Source: Suilimivivens sp045586385 (GTDB lineage Bacteria; Bacillota; Clostridia; Lachnospirales; Lachnospiraceae). From it: DNA of 64,000 nucleotides. A program made the position numbers and the translations under genes. Within the stretch, counting starts at the first letter, position 1; each line of letters starts with the position of its first letter. The stretch spans positions 1-64,000 of the forward strand of contig JAZNAE010000015.1 of assembly GCA_045586385.1 (NCBI GenBank). The letters run 5' to 3'. Positions 17,216-24,919 of this stretch are shown here, piece after piece. The notes under the pieces were generated by a model, which was given only the letters and a program-made list of their open reading frames with translations, searched no databases and was not told the origin of the DNA.

Positions 17216-17620
17216 ATGCAGACATTTTATATAAACGTACCGAAAGCAAACGGAACGAAGAAAATAGACAAGGCAGAAATTTTTATTGGTTTCTTCACTC
17301 CCGGAAAGGAAAATGCAATCAAACGAGAAGATTTGGTTAAAAAATGCGAAGATGCAGGGTTAATAAACAGTTCCTCTAGTTATGAAAATAGGGATAGAGC
17401 AATGCGAAAACTGCTCGAAAGAGTAAAGGCAGATTATAACGTCAAAATAACAAATGACGGACGGGGCGAGGGTTACTATATTCCTACCCTAAAAGAGTCT
17501 GTGCAGTTGGCAAGAAATAATAAACGAGAAGATAAAAGAGCTATTACAACATTTAAAAACAATAAGGGGAACAAGGCGCTATCAGAAGATTTCAGATGCG
17601 GAAGAATCGAAAGGGAGTGA
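17216..17620 (+). CDS. hypothetical phage protein, winged-helix-like
   Basis: 134 residues from ATG 17216 with AAGGAG upstream. The upstream in-frame extension overlaps an inverted repeat and is rejected. Residues 20-100 (REDLVKKCEDAGLINSSS...RAMRKLLERVKADYNV) suggest a winged-helix fold. It precedes the replication initiator, so a replication accessory role is likely but unproven. Confidence 0.5.
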   Translation: MQTFYINVPKANGTKKIDKAEIFIGFFTPGKENAIKREDLVKKCEDAGLINSSSSYENRDRAMRKLLERVKADYNVKITNDGRGEGYYIPTLKESVQLARNNKREDKRAITTFKNNKGNKALSEDFRCGRIERE

Positions 17621-17624
17621 TAAT

Positions 17625-18347
17625 TTGGCAGAGCGAAGAATGTTTGCGAAAACAATAATTGATAGCGATGCGTTTATCGAAATGCCGATTAGTGCAAGGC
17701 TGCTTTATTATGATTTGGCTATGAGAGCAGACGATGACGGATTTATTAATGCACCAAAAAAAATTATGAGGTTTGTAGGTGCAACGAATGATGATATGAA
17801 CATATTGATTATGCGAAAATTCATCATACCTTTTGACAACGGAATTGTGGTTATAAAGCATTGGAGAATACATAACTACATAAGGAAAGACACTTACAAT
17901 GAAACGTCCTACAAAGAGCAAAAATCCATGCTTGAATTGGACGAAAATAAAGCCTATAGATTGTCAAGTCAACTATCCGTGGACGAGCCGTCGACACAGG
18001 TTAGGTTAGGTAAGGATAGTATAGATAAGGATAATAATATATGTCGAGCAGATTTGATAAAAGAAGTTGTTGACCACCTTAATCTTACTTGCAATACACG
18101 CTATAAATACACAACTAAAAAAACACGTGACAGCATAAGTGCAAGACTGAATGAAGATTTTACCGTTGATGATTTTAAAGCAGTAATCGACAAGAAACAC
18201 AAGGAATGGGCAGGCACAGATATGGAGAAGTATTTACGACCCGAAACGTTGTTCGGAAACAAGTTTGAAGGGTACTTGAACCAAAAAGCAACAAACAAGA
18301 AAGAGGATAACGAAAATGAAGAATACTATGGTGCAAAACTCTTCTAG
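17625..18347 (+). CDS. phage replication initiator (DnaD-like, Phg_2220_C)
   Basis: 240 residues from TTG 17625 (AAAGGGAGTG upstream). The N-terminal winged-helix region (MFAKTIIDSDAFIEMP start) is typical of phage replisome organisers. The C-terminal VVDHLNLTCNTRYKYTTKK...RPETLFGNKFEGYLNQ is the conserved phage C-terminal domain. Between them the DNA (17998-18043) is AT-rich with AGGTTAGGTTAGGTAAGG and repeated AAGGATA, a position where phage origins are often embedded (inference). It overlaps the helicase loader gene. Confidence 0.8.
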   Translation: MAERRMFAKTIIDSDAFIEMPISARLLYYDLAMRADDDGFINAPKKIMRFVGATNDDMNILIMRKFIIPFDNGIVVIKHWRIHNYIRKDTYNETSYKEQKSMLELDENKAYRLSSQLSVDEPSTQVRLGKDSIDKDNNICRADLIKEVVDHLNLTCNTRYKYTTKKTRDSISARLNEDFTVDDFKAVIDKKHKEWAGTDMEKYLRPETLFGNKFEGYLNQKATNKKEDNENEEYYGAKLF

Positions 18348-19077
18348 TTGTGAATTGTGTCGTGGTAGCGGTTGGCAAGTGTATGAAGCAACAGTTTTTG
18401 ATTACGGACTTCCAGTAAAGGTTGATATGGCGAAGAAGTGTCCGAAGTGTTCGGGAACATGGCGGCAGAATGACAGAACGGGAGTGCCGGAAGAATTTCA
18501 CGATGCAGACATTAACAAATTTGATTTTTCAATTTATGAAAAAGATGTGTCGGGAGTTAGGAAACTTGCTTTTGCAATGTTCAATGGTTTTGATAAATGG
18601 CAGAACGATGGTAAGGGTTTATACATTTGGAGTAAAACACCCGGAAGCGGAAAAACGTTCCTGTCATGTTGCTTGGCAAAGTCAATAATGATGAAACATG
18701 ATTTGCAAATGCGATTTATAACCGCACCCGACTATATAAACGCTGTAGGGGATAGTTACAAGAGAGAACGTGGGGAACACGATGCATCGGCGATATACAG
18801 AGAATGTGCGTTGCTAGTGTTTGATGATATAGGCACACAAATAGATAAGGATTGGCAACGGCAGGAAATATTTAGGTTAGTCAATCAAAGAATGGCAAGC
18901 GGTCTTGTGACAATCTATACGTCAAATATGCCAGTGGAAAATCTGAACATAGACGATAGGACGAAAGACAGGATAATAAAATCTTCAATCGTTTTCAAAT
19001 TGCCGGAAGAAAGCATAAGACGCAAGAAAGCAGAAAACGAACAAAATGCTTTCTTGAATAAAATATCAAACAGCTGA
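18316..19077 (+). CDS. DnaC-like replicative helicase loader ATPase
   Basis: 253 residues. An N-terminal CxxC...CxxC zinc motif (CELCRGSG, CPKCSG) is followed by a AAA+ domain with Walker A TPGSGKT (about 107-114) and Walker B LLVFDDIG (about 165-172). Sensor-like TSN and an Arg-rich C-terminus follow. It loads the host DnaB helicase for phage replication and works with the initiator whose gene overlaps it by 32 bases. Confidence 0.88.
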   Translation: MKNTMVQNSSSCELCRGSGWQVYEATVFDYGLPVKVDMAKKCPKCSGTWRQNDRTGVPEEFHDADINKFDFSIYEKDVSGVRKLAFAMFNGFDKWQNDGKGLYIWSKTPGSGKTFLSCCLAKSIMMKHDLQMRFITAPDYINAVGDSYKRERGEHDASAIYRECALLVFDDIGTQIDKDWQRQEIFRLVNQRMASGLVTIYTSNMPVENLNIDDRTKDRIIKSSIVFKLPEESIRRKKAENEQNAFLNKISNS

Positions 19078-19087
19078 AAGGAAAACC

Positions 19088-19300
19088 ATGACGGAACAGC
19101 AGATAAGCAGCATAAAGGCGGTTAAAGGACCAAAAGAATTTAATACAAAATTCATATTAGAATTTGATAAGGAATGGATAAAAATTACAGAGAGATTAAA
19201 AACTATGTCAATAAAAGAGGAAATAATAGTACTTGCTATATAGATATTCGGAGTTGGAGTTATTGGGTTTATTGGATGGATTATGAATAACAAAAATTAG
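19088..19300 (+). pseudogene. small membrane protein gene with internal amber codon
   Basis: Frame of 71 codons: 51 codons of a mainly hydrophilic protein ending EEIIVLAI, then TAG (19241-19243), then IFGVGVIGFIGWIMNNKN and TAG. The amber falls in the middle of what would be one transmembrane helix, so the gene reads as a truncated membrane protein. TAG is used as a normal stop by neighbours, so recoding is unlikely. Confidence 0.55.
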
Positions 19301-19319
19301 CAGATGGGAGAGTGAGAGG

Positions 19320-19568
19320 ATGAAAATAATACCTAAAAAGAAGCAAAGAGAATGCGTTGCAAGACTTATTGCGATTAGAAGAATAACTGATGATATGAAT
19401 TATACATCTAATTTGGATAACGAACAGACAGATGTAAAAAGGTGGGCAGATAATATGGAGTATTTGGCAGATAATATCCTTGAAGTTGCCTATATTATCG
19501 GTGGAGTGCCTGCTATAATTGCAATTCAGAAAGACTTAGCAAAGGAGAATGAGCATGACGGAGAATGA
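19320..19568 (+). CDS. hypothetical phage protein
   Basis: 82 residues, helical, with one weakly hydrophobic segment (EVAYIIGGVPAIIAI). GAGAGG upstream. Unrecognised. Confidence 0.45.
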   Translation: MKIIPKKKQRECVARLIAIRRITDDMNYTSNLDNEQTDVKRWADNMEYLADNILEVAYIIGGVPAIIAIQKDLAKENEHDGE

Positions 19569-20076
19569 AGCAGTTGAAAGATTAAAATGTATGCGTTTAT
19601 TTATGGAAATCAATGATAGACAGAATGAAAGTAAATTTTTGGAAGATGATTATGTTGCAAATAGCATGGCAATCCAAGCACTTGAGGAAATCCACCAGTA
19701 CAGAGCAATCGGGACGGTGGAAGGTTATAAACGAGCACTTGAAATATCTAAAGAAAATTTTCGTGTAAGCATGGAATATAAAGCAAAAGTGCAGGAATTT
19801 GAAGCAATCGGCACTATTGACGAATTTAAGGCTTTGAAAGAGAGTGATATACCGATAATTCACGGAAAAGCAGAACTGGAGTTGCACGATAAGAAAATTC
19901 GGGAAAAGGCTATTGATGATTTTGTGAAAGCAATCAAAGAATCACAACAGGCTTACATATGGTGTTGCACCGACTCACCTGCTGAAATGTGTGATAGTAA
20001 TTGCGAAAAATGTTGGCTCAAGTTTGGAAAAGACATTGACAAATTCGCAGAGCAGTTGAAAGGCAATACACAATGA
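19555..20076 (+). CDS. phage protein with repeated helical motifs
   Basis: 173 residues from ATG 19555, seven bases after AAAGGAG. An in-frame ATG at 19549 is too close to the site. Contains YRAIGTVEGYKRAL and FEAIGTIDEFKAL, the same helical motif twice, seen in many Firmicutes phage early proteins. A C-terminal CCTDSPAEMCDSNCEKC cluster may bind metal. Function unknown. Confidence 0.55.
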   Translation: MTENEAVERLKCMRLFMEINDRQNESKFLEDDYVANSMAIQALEEIHQYRAIGTVEGYKRALEISKENFRVSMEYKAKVQEFEAIGTIDEFKALKESDIPIIHGKAELELHDKKIREKAIDDFVKAIKESQQAYIWCCTDSPAEMCDSNCEKCWLKFGKDIDKFAEQLKGNTQ

Positions 20077-20174
20077 AAGACAAACTATTAAACACCTTAT
20101 CCATCATCATCGGCACAGCAATAATTCTGTTTTGGTTGTTTTGTTGCAGCAGCGTGATGTATTACGGAGGGTGA
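20073..20174 (+). CDS. 33-residue membrane peptide
   Basis: Single hydrophobic helix (TLSIIIGTAIILFWLFCC). Start overlaps the previous stop (ATGA). Function unknown. Confidence 0.4.
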   Translation: MKDKLLNTLSIIIGTAIILFWLFCCSSVMYYGG

Positions 20175-20221
20175 AAAGTTACATTTAAACCATGATAAAA
20201 AAATGAAAGGAGCAAGGAGAT

Positions 20222-20246
20222 TTGTCCGGACAATAAATCGCGATTT
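20222..20246. promoter_or_regulatory. two adjacent perfect 12-bp palindromes before the methylase
   Basis: TTGTCCGGACAA (20222-20233) and AAATCGCGATTT (20235-20246) are both perfectly self-complementary and lie 15-39 bases before the methyltransferase ATG, between a Shine-Dalgarno-like AAGGAG and the start. Likely protein-binding or RNA-structural control sites. Confidence 0.5.
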
Positions 20247-20260
20247 GCTCCCAAAGAAAA

Positions 20261-21058
20261 ATGGATATTTTTAAAGATTACGAAGTAGAAGGGCAGTTGA
20301 GTATATTTGATTTGACAATGCCTGTGTTCAAAATAGACAAGCCTATACGTTTGATAGAACTTTTTTCAGGTGTAGGCTCGCAGGCAATGTCACTTAGAGA
20401 TTTAGGTGCAGATTTTGAACATTACAGAGCGGTGGAATTTGATAAGTACGCAATAGCAAGTTACAACGCAATACACGGAACAGAGTTTCCAACAATGGAT
20501 ATTACAAAGGTGAGCGGTGCGGATTTAGGAATTGTTGATACCATCAATTACTGCTACATAATGACTTATTCGTTTCCTTGTCAAGATTTGAGCGTTGCCG
20601 GGAAACAAGCAGGAATGACAAAAGGTAGTGGCACACGTTCCGGCTTATTGTGGGAAGTGGAAAGGCTGCTTAATGAAGTGGAGAATCTTCCGCAAGTATT
20701 ACTAATGGAGAACGTTCCACAAGTGCATGGCAAAAAGAATATGGAAGATTTCCAAAGATGGATTCAGTTTTTGGAGAACAAAGGATATTCAAACTACTGG
20801 CAAGATTTGAATGCTAAAAATTACGGAGTGGCACAGAATCGTAACAGATGTTTTATGGTTAGCATCTTGGGTAATTATAAATACGATTTCCCTAAACCAA
20901 TTCCACTTACCAAAACCATGAAAGACTATTTAGAGGATGAAGTGGACGAGAAGTATTACATCGACAATGAAAAGGCACAGAAGTTGATTGACACATTAAT
21001 CGAAAATGGCACAATTCCTCAGAGCAGAGCAGAGCAGAGCAGAGCAGACTTGCGTTGA
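20261..21058 (+). CDS. cytosine-5 DNA methyltransferase, N-terminal part (frame-broken)
   Basis: 265 residues containing motif I FSGVGS (35-40), catalytic PCQ (Cys107), ENV (150-152) and motif VIII QNRNR (192-196). The frame exits at a pentanucleotide repeat into SRAEQSRADLR and stops, while sequence coding for the rest of the family continues in other frames. Without motifs IX-X this part alone is probably inactive unless complemented by the C-terminal frame at 21299. No ribosome site is obvious at ATG 20261. Confidence 0.8.
   Translation: MDIFKDYEVEGQLSIFDLTMPVFKIDKPIRLIELFSGVGSQAMSLRDLGADFEHYRAVEFDKYAIASYNAIHGTEFPTMDITKVSGADLGIVDTINYCYIMTYSFPCQDLSVAGKQAGMTKGSGTRSGLLWEVERLLNEVENLPQVLLMENVPQVHGKKNMEDFQRWIQFLENKGYSNYWQDLNAKNYGVAQNRNRCFMVSILGNYKYDFPKPIPLTKTMKDYLEDEVDEKYYIDNEKAQKLIDTLIENGTIPQSRAEQSRADLR
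21020..21048. repeat. pentanucleotide simple repeat (CAGAG)n
   Basis: 5.8 perfect copies of CAGAG inside the methyltransferase coding region. It is the exact point where the reading frame is lost. One unit more (or two fewer) would join the upstream frame to the family-like frame that follows (CVDLTINEPRKI...). Confidence 0.85.
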
Positions 21059-21294
21059 CCTTACCATCAACGAACCAAGAAAAATTGTCTTTGCAAATGC
21101 AATTACAACAAGAGAGGACAGAGGAATTAGTAGTCAAGGTCCAAAGTCAAGCGGTGTTGTCGAGTGTAAATGAATTGGGATTTATTGAACGTGGAACCGG
21201 ACAACATCAAAGCAATACAGTATATGGAACTGACGGAATATGTCCGTGCGAATATTCTGTGCAGTATAAAGAGCCTTTTAAGATATTGGAGTGA
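21048..21294 (+). pseudogene. methyltransferase middle portion in two frames
   Basis: From 21048 family-like sequence (CVDLTINEPRKIVFAN, then GISSQGPKSSGVVE) reads in one frame to a TGA at 21171-21173. It then continues one frame over as NELGFIERGTGQHQSNTVY up to 21294. A single extra base near 21164 explains the shift. This is the target-recognition region, built of GTGQHQSNTVY-type modules that recur in the next fragment. Confidence 0.65.
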
Positions 21295-21298
21295 TTGA

Positions 21299-21916
21299 AT
21301 GGAAGTAAAACAGATAGGTAATTTATCGGATAAAAAGACACAAAGCAGAACGGTGTATCAATCAGATGGAATTTCCCCGACTTTGTGCAGTGGAATGGAT
21401 CACGGAAACACAATGCCACACATTTTGGATAAAACAATAGTTGCCATGCGTGGCCGCAATCCCGACAATCCATCTGACAGAACAGTAGGCTCATCAACAG
21501 AGCAAAGGTTAGAGCCTAACAGTCAAGGGATATGTAATACATTAACAAGCGTACAAAAGGATAATTTGGTTATGGAAGTTAAGCAATTAGGATTTATGGA
21601 TAACGGAACCGGCCAGCATCAATCAAATACTGTTTATGATGAAAACGCCCTTTGCCCGAATATCACCACTATTGAGGGTGGCGGAACACAACAGATTAAG
21701 GTGTTAAATGAACCACAGTACCGCATTCGAAAACTTACACCGCTTGAATGTTGGAGATTGATGGATTTTAAGGACGAAGATTTTCACAAAGCAGAAGATG
21801 TCAACAGCAATACGCAACTTTATAAACAAAGTGGAAATTCGATTTGCCGAAATGTGTTGGTGGCTATATTAGGACAAATGATAGAAGGGAAAGAGGATGC
21901 GTACAGGAAAATATAA
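21299..21916 (+). pseudogene. cytosine-5 methyltransferase, C-terminal part
   Basis: 205 codons from ATG 21299. Repeated target-recognition modules (QSRTVYQSDGISPTLCSG; GTGQHQSNTVYDENALCPN) are followed by motif IX-like KLTPLECWRLMDF and motif X-like KQSGNSICRNVLVAIL. It lacks the catalytic motifs, which lie at 20261. It could be translated separately as a subunit, but there is no strong ribosome site, so I treat it as part of a broken gene. Confidence 0.65.
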
Positions 21917-22436
21917 GAGAAAACTTCCATCATGGGAAAAAGTGATTGATTTGTATGTAAACGAAAAAAAGACATTGGCTGATATATGCAGGATTTACGG
22001 ATTAGCAGAAGGGTCAAAGTCTAACATATCAAAGAAGTTGCGTAAAATGGGAATCGAAATAAGACAAGATAAAGGAGAAAACCATCATAGTTGGAAAGGT
22101 GGAAGAGTAATCAAAGGCGATGGATATATTGGTATTTGGAAACCGGAGCATGAGAGATCTGATAAGCAGGGATATGTATACGAACACACATTGGTTATAG
22201 AAAGTACGATTGGTAGACTACCAGAAAAAAATGAAGTAGTACATCACATAAACCTGGATAAACTCGACAACTCACCATCAAACCTTTGGTTGTGTGGGAA
22301 CAAGGAACACTTAGTGTGCCATAGGAGTATTGAGAAACTAATAAAACCATTATTAGAAAATGGAATTATTGAGTTTGTTGACGGAGAGTATCAGATGATA
22401 CCAGGAAAAGAAAATATTTATAAAGACTTGTCATAG
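21897..22436 (+). CDS. HNH homing-type endonuclease
   Basis: 179 residues. An N-terminal helix-turn-helix (KKTLADICRIYGLAEGSKSN) precedes a C-terminal HNH_3 core: EHTLVIE, VVHHINLDKLDNSPSNLWL and HRSIEKLI. This architecture is typical of free-standing phage homing endonucleases. Its start lies within the last codons of the broken methyltransferase, suggesting it invaded next to that gene. Confidence 0.8.
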   Translation: MRTGKYKRKLPSWEKVIDLYVNEKKTLADICRIYGLAEGSKSNISKKLRKMGIEIRQDKGENHHSWKGGRVIKGDGYIGIWKPEHERSDKQGYVYEHTLVIESTIGRLPEKNEVVHHINLDKLDNSPSNLWLCGNKEHLVCHRSIEKLIKPLLENGIIEFVDGEYQMIPGKENIYKDLS

Positions 22437-22452
22437 GAATGGCACTACAACG

Positions 22453-22540
22453 CTTTTAAAGCCGCCATTTCGCCACGAAAAGCAATAAAAGGTAAAGTTA
22501 TCGCATAGTGACGAAAAGTGGCAGAAAAAGCCTTTAAAAG
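22453..22540. repeat. imperfect long inverted repeat after the HNH gene
   Basis: Left arm 22453-22476 and right arm 22518-22540 pair over most of 23 bases (CTTTTAAAG... against ...CTTTAAAAG, and CGCCAC against GTGGCA), with a 41-base loop. It fills the 128-base gap. It could be a structured RNA, terminator or endonuclease target remnant. Confidence 0.4.
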
Positions 22541-22564
22541 AGTTTTGGAGTGGAGGGATAAACA

Positions 22565-22879
22565 ATGATTATTAGAAGCCAGGATAAGAAAAGCATTACA
22601 ACGGATTTGAACATAAATATTTATGAGGATGATAATGGAAATTCATTTGAAATGATAAACAAATCACTTACTTCTTTGGGCACATATTCCACCGAAGAAA
22701 AAGCAATAAAGGTGTTGGATATGATACAGAATGCATATTGCAAAATGAAAGTATCTGATTGCTTAGAAAACGGTACATTATGGGAAGTTGCAGAAGTCAG
22801 CGAAAAAGAAGCCAAAGAAATAATTAAAGGAAATAAGGAATTTTATGTTTTCCAAATGCCACAGGATAGTGAGGTGTGA
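22565..22879 (+). CDS. hypothetical phage protein
   Basis: 104 residues. Contains LTSLGTYSTEEKAIKVLDMIQNAY, a pattern known from small phage proteins. GGAGGGA upstream. Function unknown. Confidence 0.5.
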   Translation: MIIRSQDKKSITTDLNINIYEDDNGNSFEMINKSLTSLGTYSTEEKAIKVLDMIQNAYCKMKVSDCLENGTLWEVAEVSEKEAKEIIKGNKEFYVFQMPQDSEV

Positions 22880-22880
22880 T

Positions 22881-23141
22881 ATGAAACAATATTGCAGATA
22901 TTGTATACATCTTCATGTGAACAATTTTCCGTACTGTGATGAAAAGGAAAAGGCATTATCTGAATCGAGTTGCAAAAAGCCAAACGATTGCAAGGATTTT
23001 GCTTTTGCAGACTGTGAGCCGGAATACCAAGATGCCTTTATGGAAAATGTAAAAGGCTATAAGCCAAGACAGAAAAAAGAACCAATAATGAAGCAGTGTG
23101 ACGGACAAATAAGTTTGTTCGGGGAAGTAGGTGTAACATGA
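22881..23141 (+). CDS. cysteine-rich phage protein
   Basis: 86 residues from ATG 22881. N-terminal CRYCIHLHVNNFPYC and CKKPNDCKDF suggest a zinc-binding knuckle. Ends QISLFGEVGV. Overlaps the next gene (ATGA). Confidence 0.5.
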   Translation: MKQYCRYCIHLHVNNFPYCDEKEKALSESSCKKPNDCKDFAFADCEPEYQDAFMENVKGYKPRQKKEPIMKQCDGQISLFGEVGVT

Positions 23142-23554
23142 AAGAATTTATAGAAAAGCTGATTGGTAGGTTGGAAGAAAAAAGTGTTGAAATTACATTT
23201 CCGTTGTACCCTGATGATTCTACAAGTTTTGTTCCTATAACAGAAGCAATATCAATCGTCAACCAACTTGCAGAGGAATATAACAACGGTTGGATTCCAT
23301 TTACACAAAGAGAATTGACCGAAGAAGAAAAGGAACATTACGGTGAAGATATTAAATATATGCTTGACTGCAAACTTCCAGAAGAGGATGAAGAAATACT
23401 TGTTACATACAAATTCAAAGATAAATTTTATGTAGACCATGACATCTTTCTTAAAGACGGAAGTATGTGTTATTTGGATAGTAGCAGGGAACTTATTGAT
23501 GAAGTTATTGCATGGCAACCACTTCCTGCACCGTATCAGCCGAAAGGAGAGTAG
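23138..23554 (+). CDS. DUF551-containing phage protein
   Basis: 138 residues. The C-terminal domain has GWIPFTQRELTEEE, EEILVTY and VIAWQPLPAPY, the DUF551 pattern common in phage early regions. Role not established. AUG overlaps the previous stop. Confidence 0.65.
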   Translation: MKEFIEKLIGRLEEKSVEITFPLYPDDSTSFVPITEAISIVNQLAEEYNNGWIPFTQRELTEEEKEHYGEDIKYMLDCKLPEEDEEILVTYKFKDKFYVDHDIFLKDGSMCYLDSSRELIDEVIAWQPLPAPYQPKGE

Positions 23555-23556
23555 TC

Positions 23557-23730
23557 ATGAAGAAAAGAATACTTGAAATAATACTATGGGTGTTTTTTCT
23601 ATCAACATATGTTTTTATCGACTGTTTGTTTAAAGTAATAGGATGGTCAGAAATGGCAGATGATTTTTTTTCAACATTGTTTTTTGCAATACTAATAAAC
23701 ATTGTCATAGAATGGATACTAAATAAGTAA
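23557..23730 (+). CDS. small two-helix membrane protein
   Basis: 57 residues from ATG 23557 (AAAGGAGAG upstream) with hydrophobic stretches at about 5-24 and 38-54. Function unknown. Confidence 0.5.
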   Translation: MKKRILEIILWVFFLSTYVFIDCLFKVIGWSEMADDFFSTLFFAILINIVIEWILNK

Positions 23731-23773
23731 GGTAAATTAACGTTTAGCGTAGTACTCGCAGAAAGGAATTGAT

Positions 23774-24298
23774 ATGGAAAGATTGAGTATTGATGAAGTA
23801 ATAGAGCATTGTAAAAGGAATACCCAGCGTTGGGAACGTGCAGAAAAAGACAGAGTGCGTTTGGGTGGAAAGCCAATAAACTTTGAAACGGATGATATGT
23901 CCGACAATGTTATGAAAGAATATTGGGAACATAGGCAAGTTGCAGAATGGCTTGAACAATTAAAGGCTTATAAAGAAGCCGAAGAACAAGGCTTACTTTT
24001 GCGTTTGCCTTGTAAGGCTGGGAATACAGTATGGGTTATTGATGAGGATACACAATATCCTGATAAGAAAAAAATATATGAAGCAAAATGGACAAGAGTA
24101 ACATTTGTACAAGTTACTGCTAATCATCCTTTTGAACTTCGTGGAGAAGTAAGTTACCAAGTTTATGATTATTTTTACAACGATGGAAGAATGATGCCAC
24201 ATGGAATGTATGTGGGACAACTTCATACAAAAGTTGGCGAAGTAGTATTTCTAACCAAAGAAGAGGCAGAAAAGGCATTTGCTAAATTAGACGATTAA
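23774..24298 (+). CDS. hypothetical phage protein
   Basis: 174 residues. The N-terminal helical part (MERLSIDEVIEHCKRNTQRWE...VAEWLEQLKAYKEAE) and LLLRLPCKAGNTVWVI are recurrent in Firmicutes phage proteins. The remainder is beta-rich. The gene is intact. No enzymatic motif. Confidence 0.55.
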   Translation: MERLSIDEVIEHCKRNTQRWERAEKDRVRLGGKPINFETDDMSDNVMKEYWEHRQVAEWLEQLKAYKEAEEQGLLLRLPCKAGNTVWVIDEDTQYPDKKKIYEAKWTRVTFVQVTANHPFELRGEVSYQVYDYFYNDGRMMPHGMYVGQLHTKVGEVVFLTKEEAEKAFAKLDD

Positions 24299-24323
24299 AC
24301 TGAATTTTAGAGAGGTATTGATA

Positions 24324-24485
24324 ATGATTAGATGTAAAGGTGCAGGGTGTCAAACGGAAAAATGTTGCATAGAGTGTTCTACTAAGAATACTCATTGCAT
24401 GTGTGAAGTTGCGGAAGAGTTGCATTATGACAAAGAGTTAATTTTGCAGAAATGCGAATATGCAGAGGAAAAACATGGAACGTGA
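24324..24485 (+). CDS. cysteine-rich small protein
   Basis: 53 residues with eight cysteines (CKGAGCQTEKCCIECS), probably metal binding. Preceded by GAATTTTAGAGAGGTA, a leader shared with other small genes. Overlaps the next gene by 11 bases. Confidence 0.5.
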   Translation: MIRCKGAGCQTEKCCIECSTKNTHCMCEVAEELHYDKELILQKCEYAEEKHGT

Positions 24486-24681
24486 TGATTTTATTTATGT
24501 ATGGAACACTTTAAAGCCATGCGATAGTAAGCAATCAGAATATATTGCTATGAAGATGAGTCAAAGAAAACAGTGCGATACTTGTAAAAGATGTATTGGC
24601 GAAAACTGTGATATTTATGTTTCAGCTAAAGAAGAAGCCATGTTAGGAAAATATTTAATTGAACAGAAATTAAGTAAATAA
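24475..24681 (+). CDS. cysteine-containing phage protein
   Basis: 68 residues from ATG 24475. CDTCKRCIGENC suggests a zinc knuckle. Helical C-terminus. Unrecognised. Confidence 0.45.
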   Translation: MERDDFIYVWNTLKPCDSKQSEYIAMKMSQRKQCDTCKRCIGENCDIYVSAKEEAMLGKYLIEQKLSK

Positions 24682-24701
24682 ACCGTAGAAAGGTAAAACA
24701 A

Positions 24702-24872
24702 ATGCAAAGAAAATATCCGCACACAATTAACGAATATCTAAGGAAACACCGTGTAACTGGAATTGTGACAGAAACAGATGCGCTATGGTGTTCCGCAGAC
24801 GGTAAAATACCAAGCGAACTAAGAAAACGCACAATTAAGAGAGTAAATGGAACAACGGTTGTTGTTTACTAA
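24702..24872 (+). CDS. small basic phage protein
   Basis: 56 residues, Lys/Arg-rich (LRKRTIKRVNGTTVVVY end). GAAAGG upstream. Unrecognised, possibly nucleic-acid binding. Confidence 0.45.
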   Translation: MQRKYPHTINEYLRKHRVTGIVTETDALWCSADGKIPSELRKRTIKRVNGTTVVVY

Positions 24873-24919
24873 ACCGAACTTCAAACAATTAAAATTAACG
24901 TTTAGAGAGGTAAAGAAAT

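Noticed and set aside
19088..19300. Amber-codon recoding in the prophage
   Set aside because: Neighbouring phage genes use TAG as an ordinary stop and no suppressor tRNA is present in the window.
20261..21916. Intact two-subunit cytosine methyltransferase
   Set aside because: The middle region also shifts frame near 21164, and ATG 21299 lacks a good ribosome site, so decay or phase variation fits better than a natural split.
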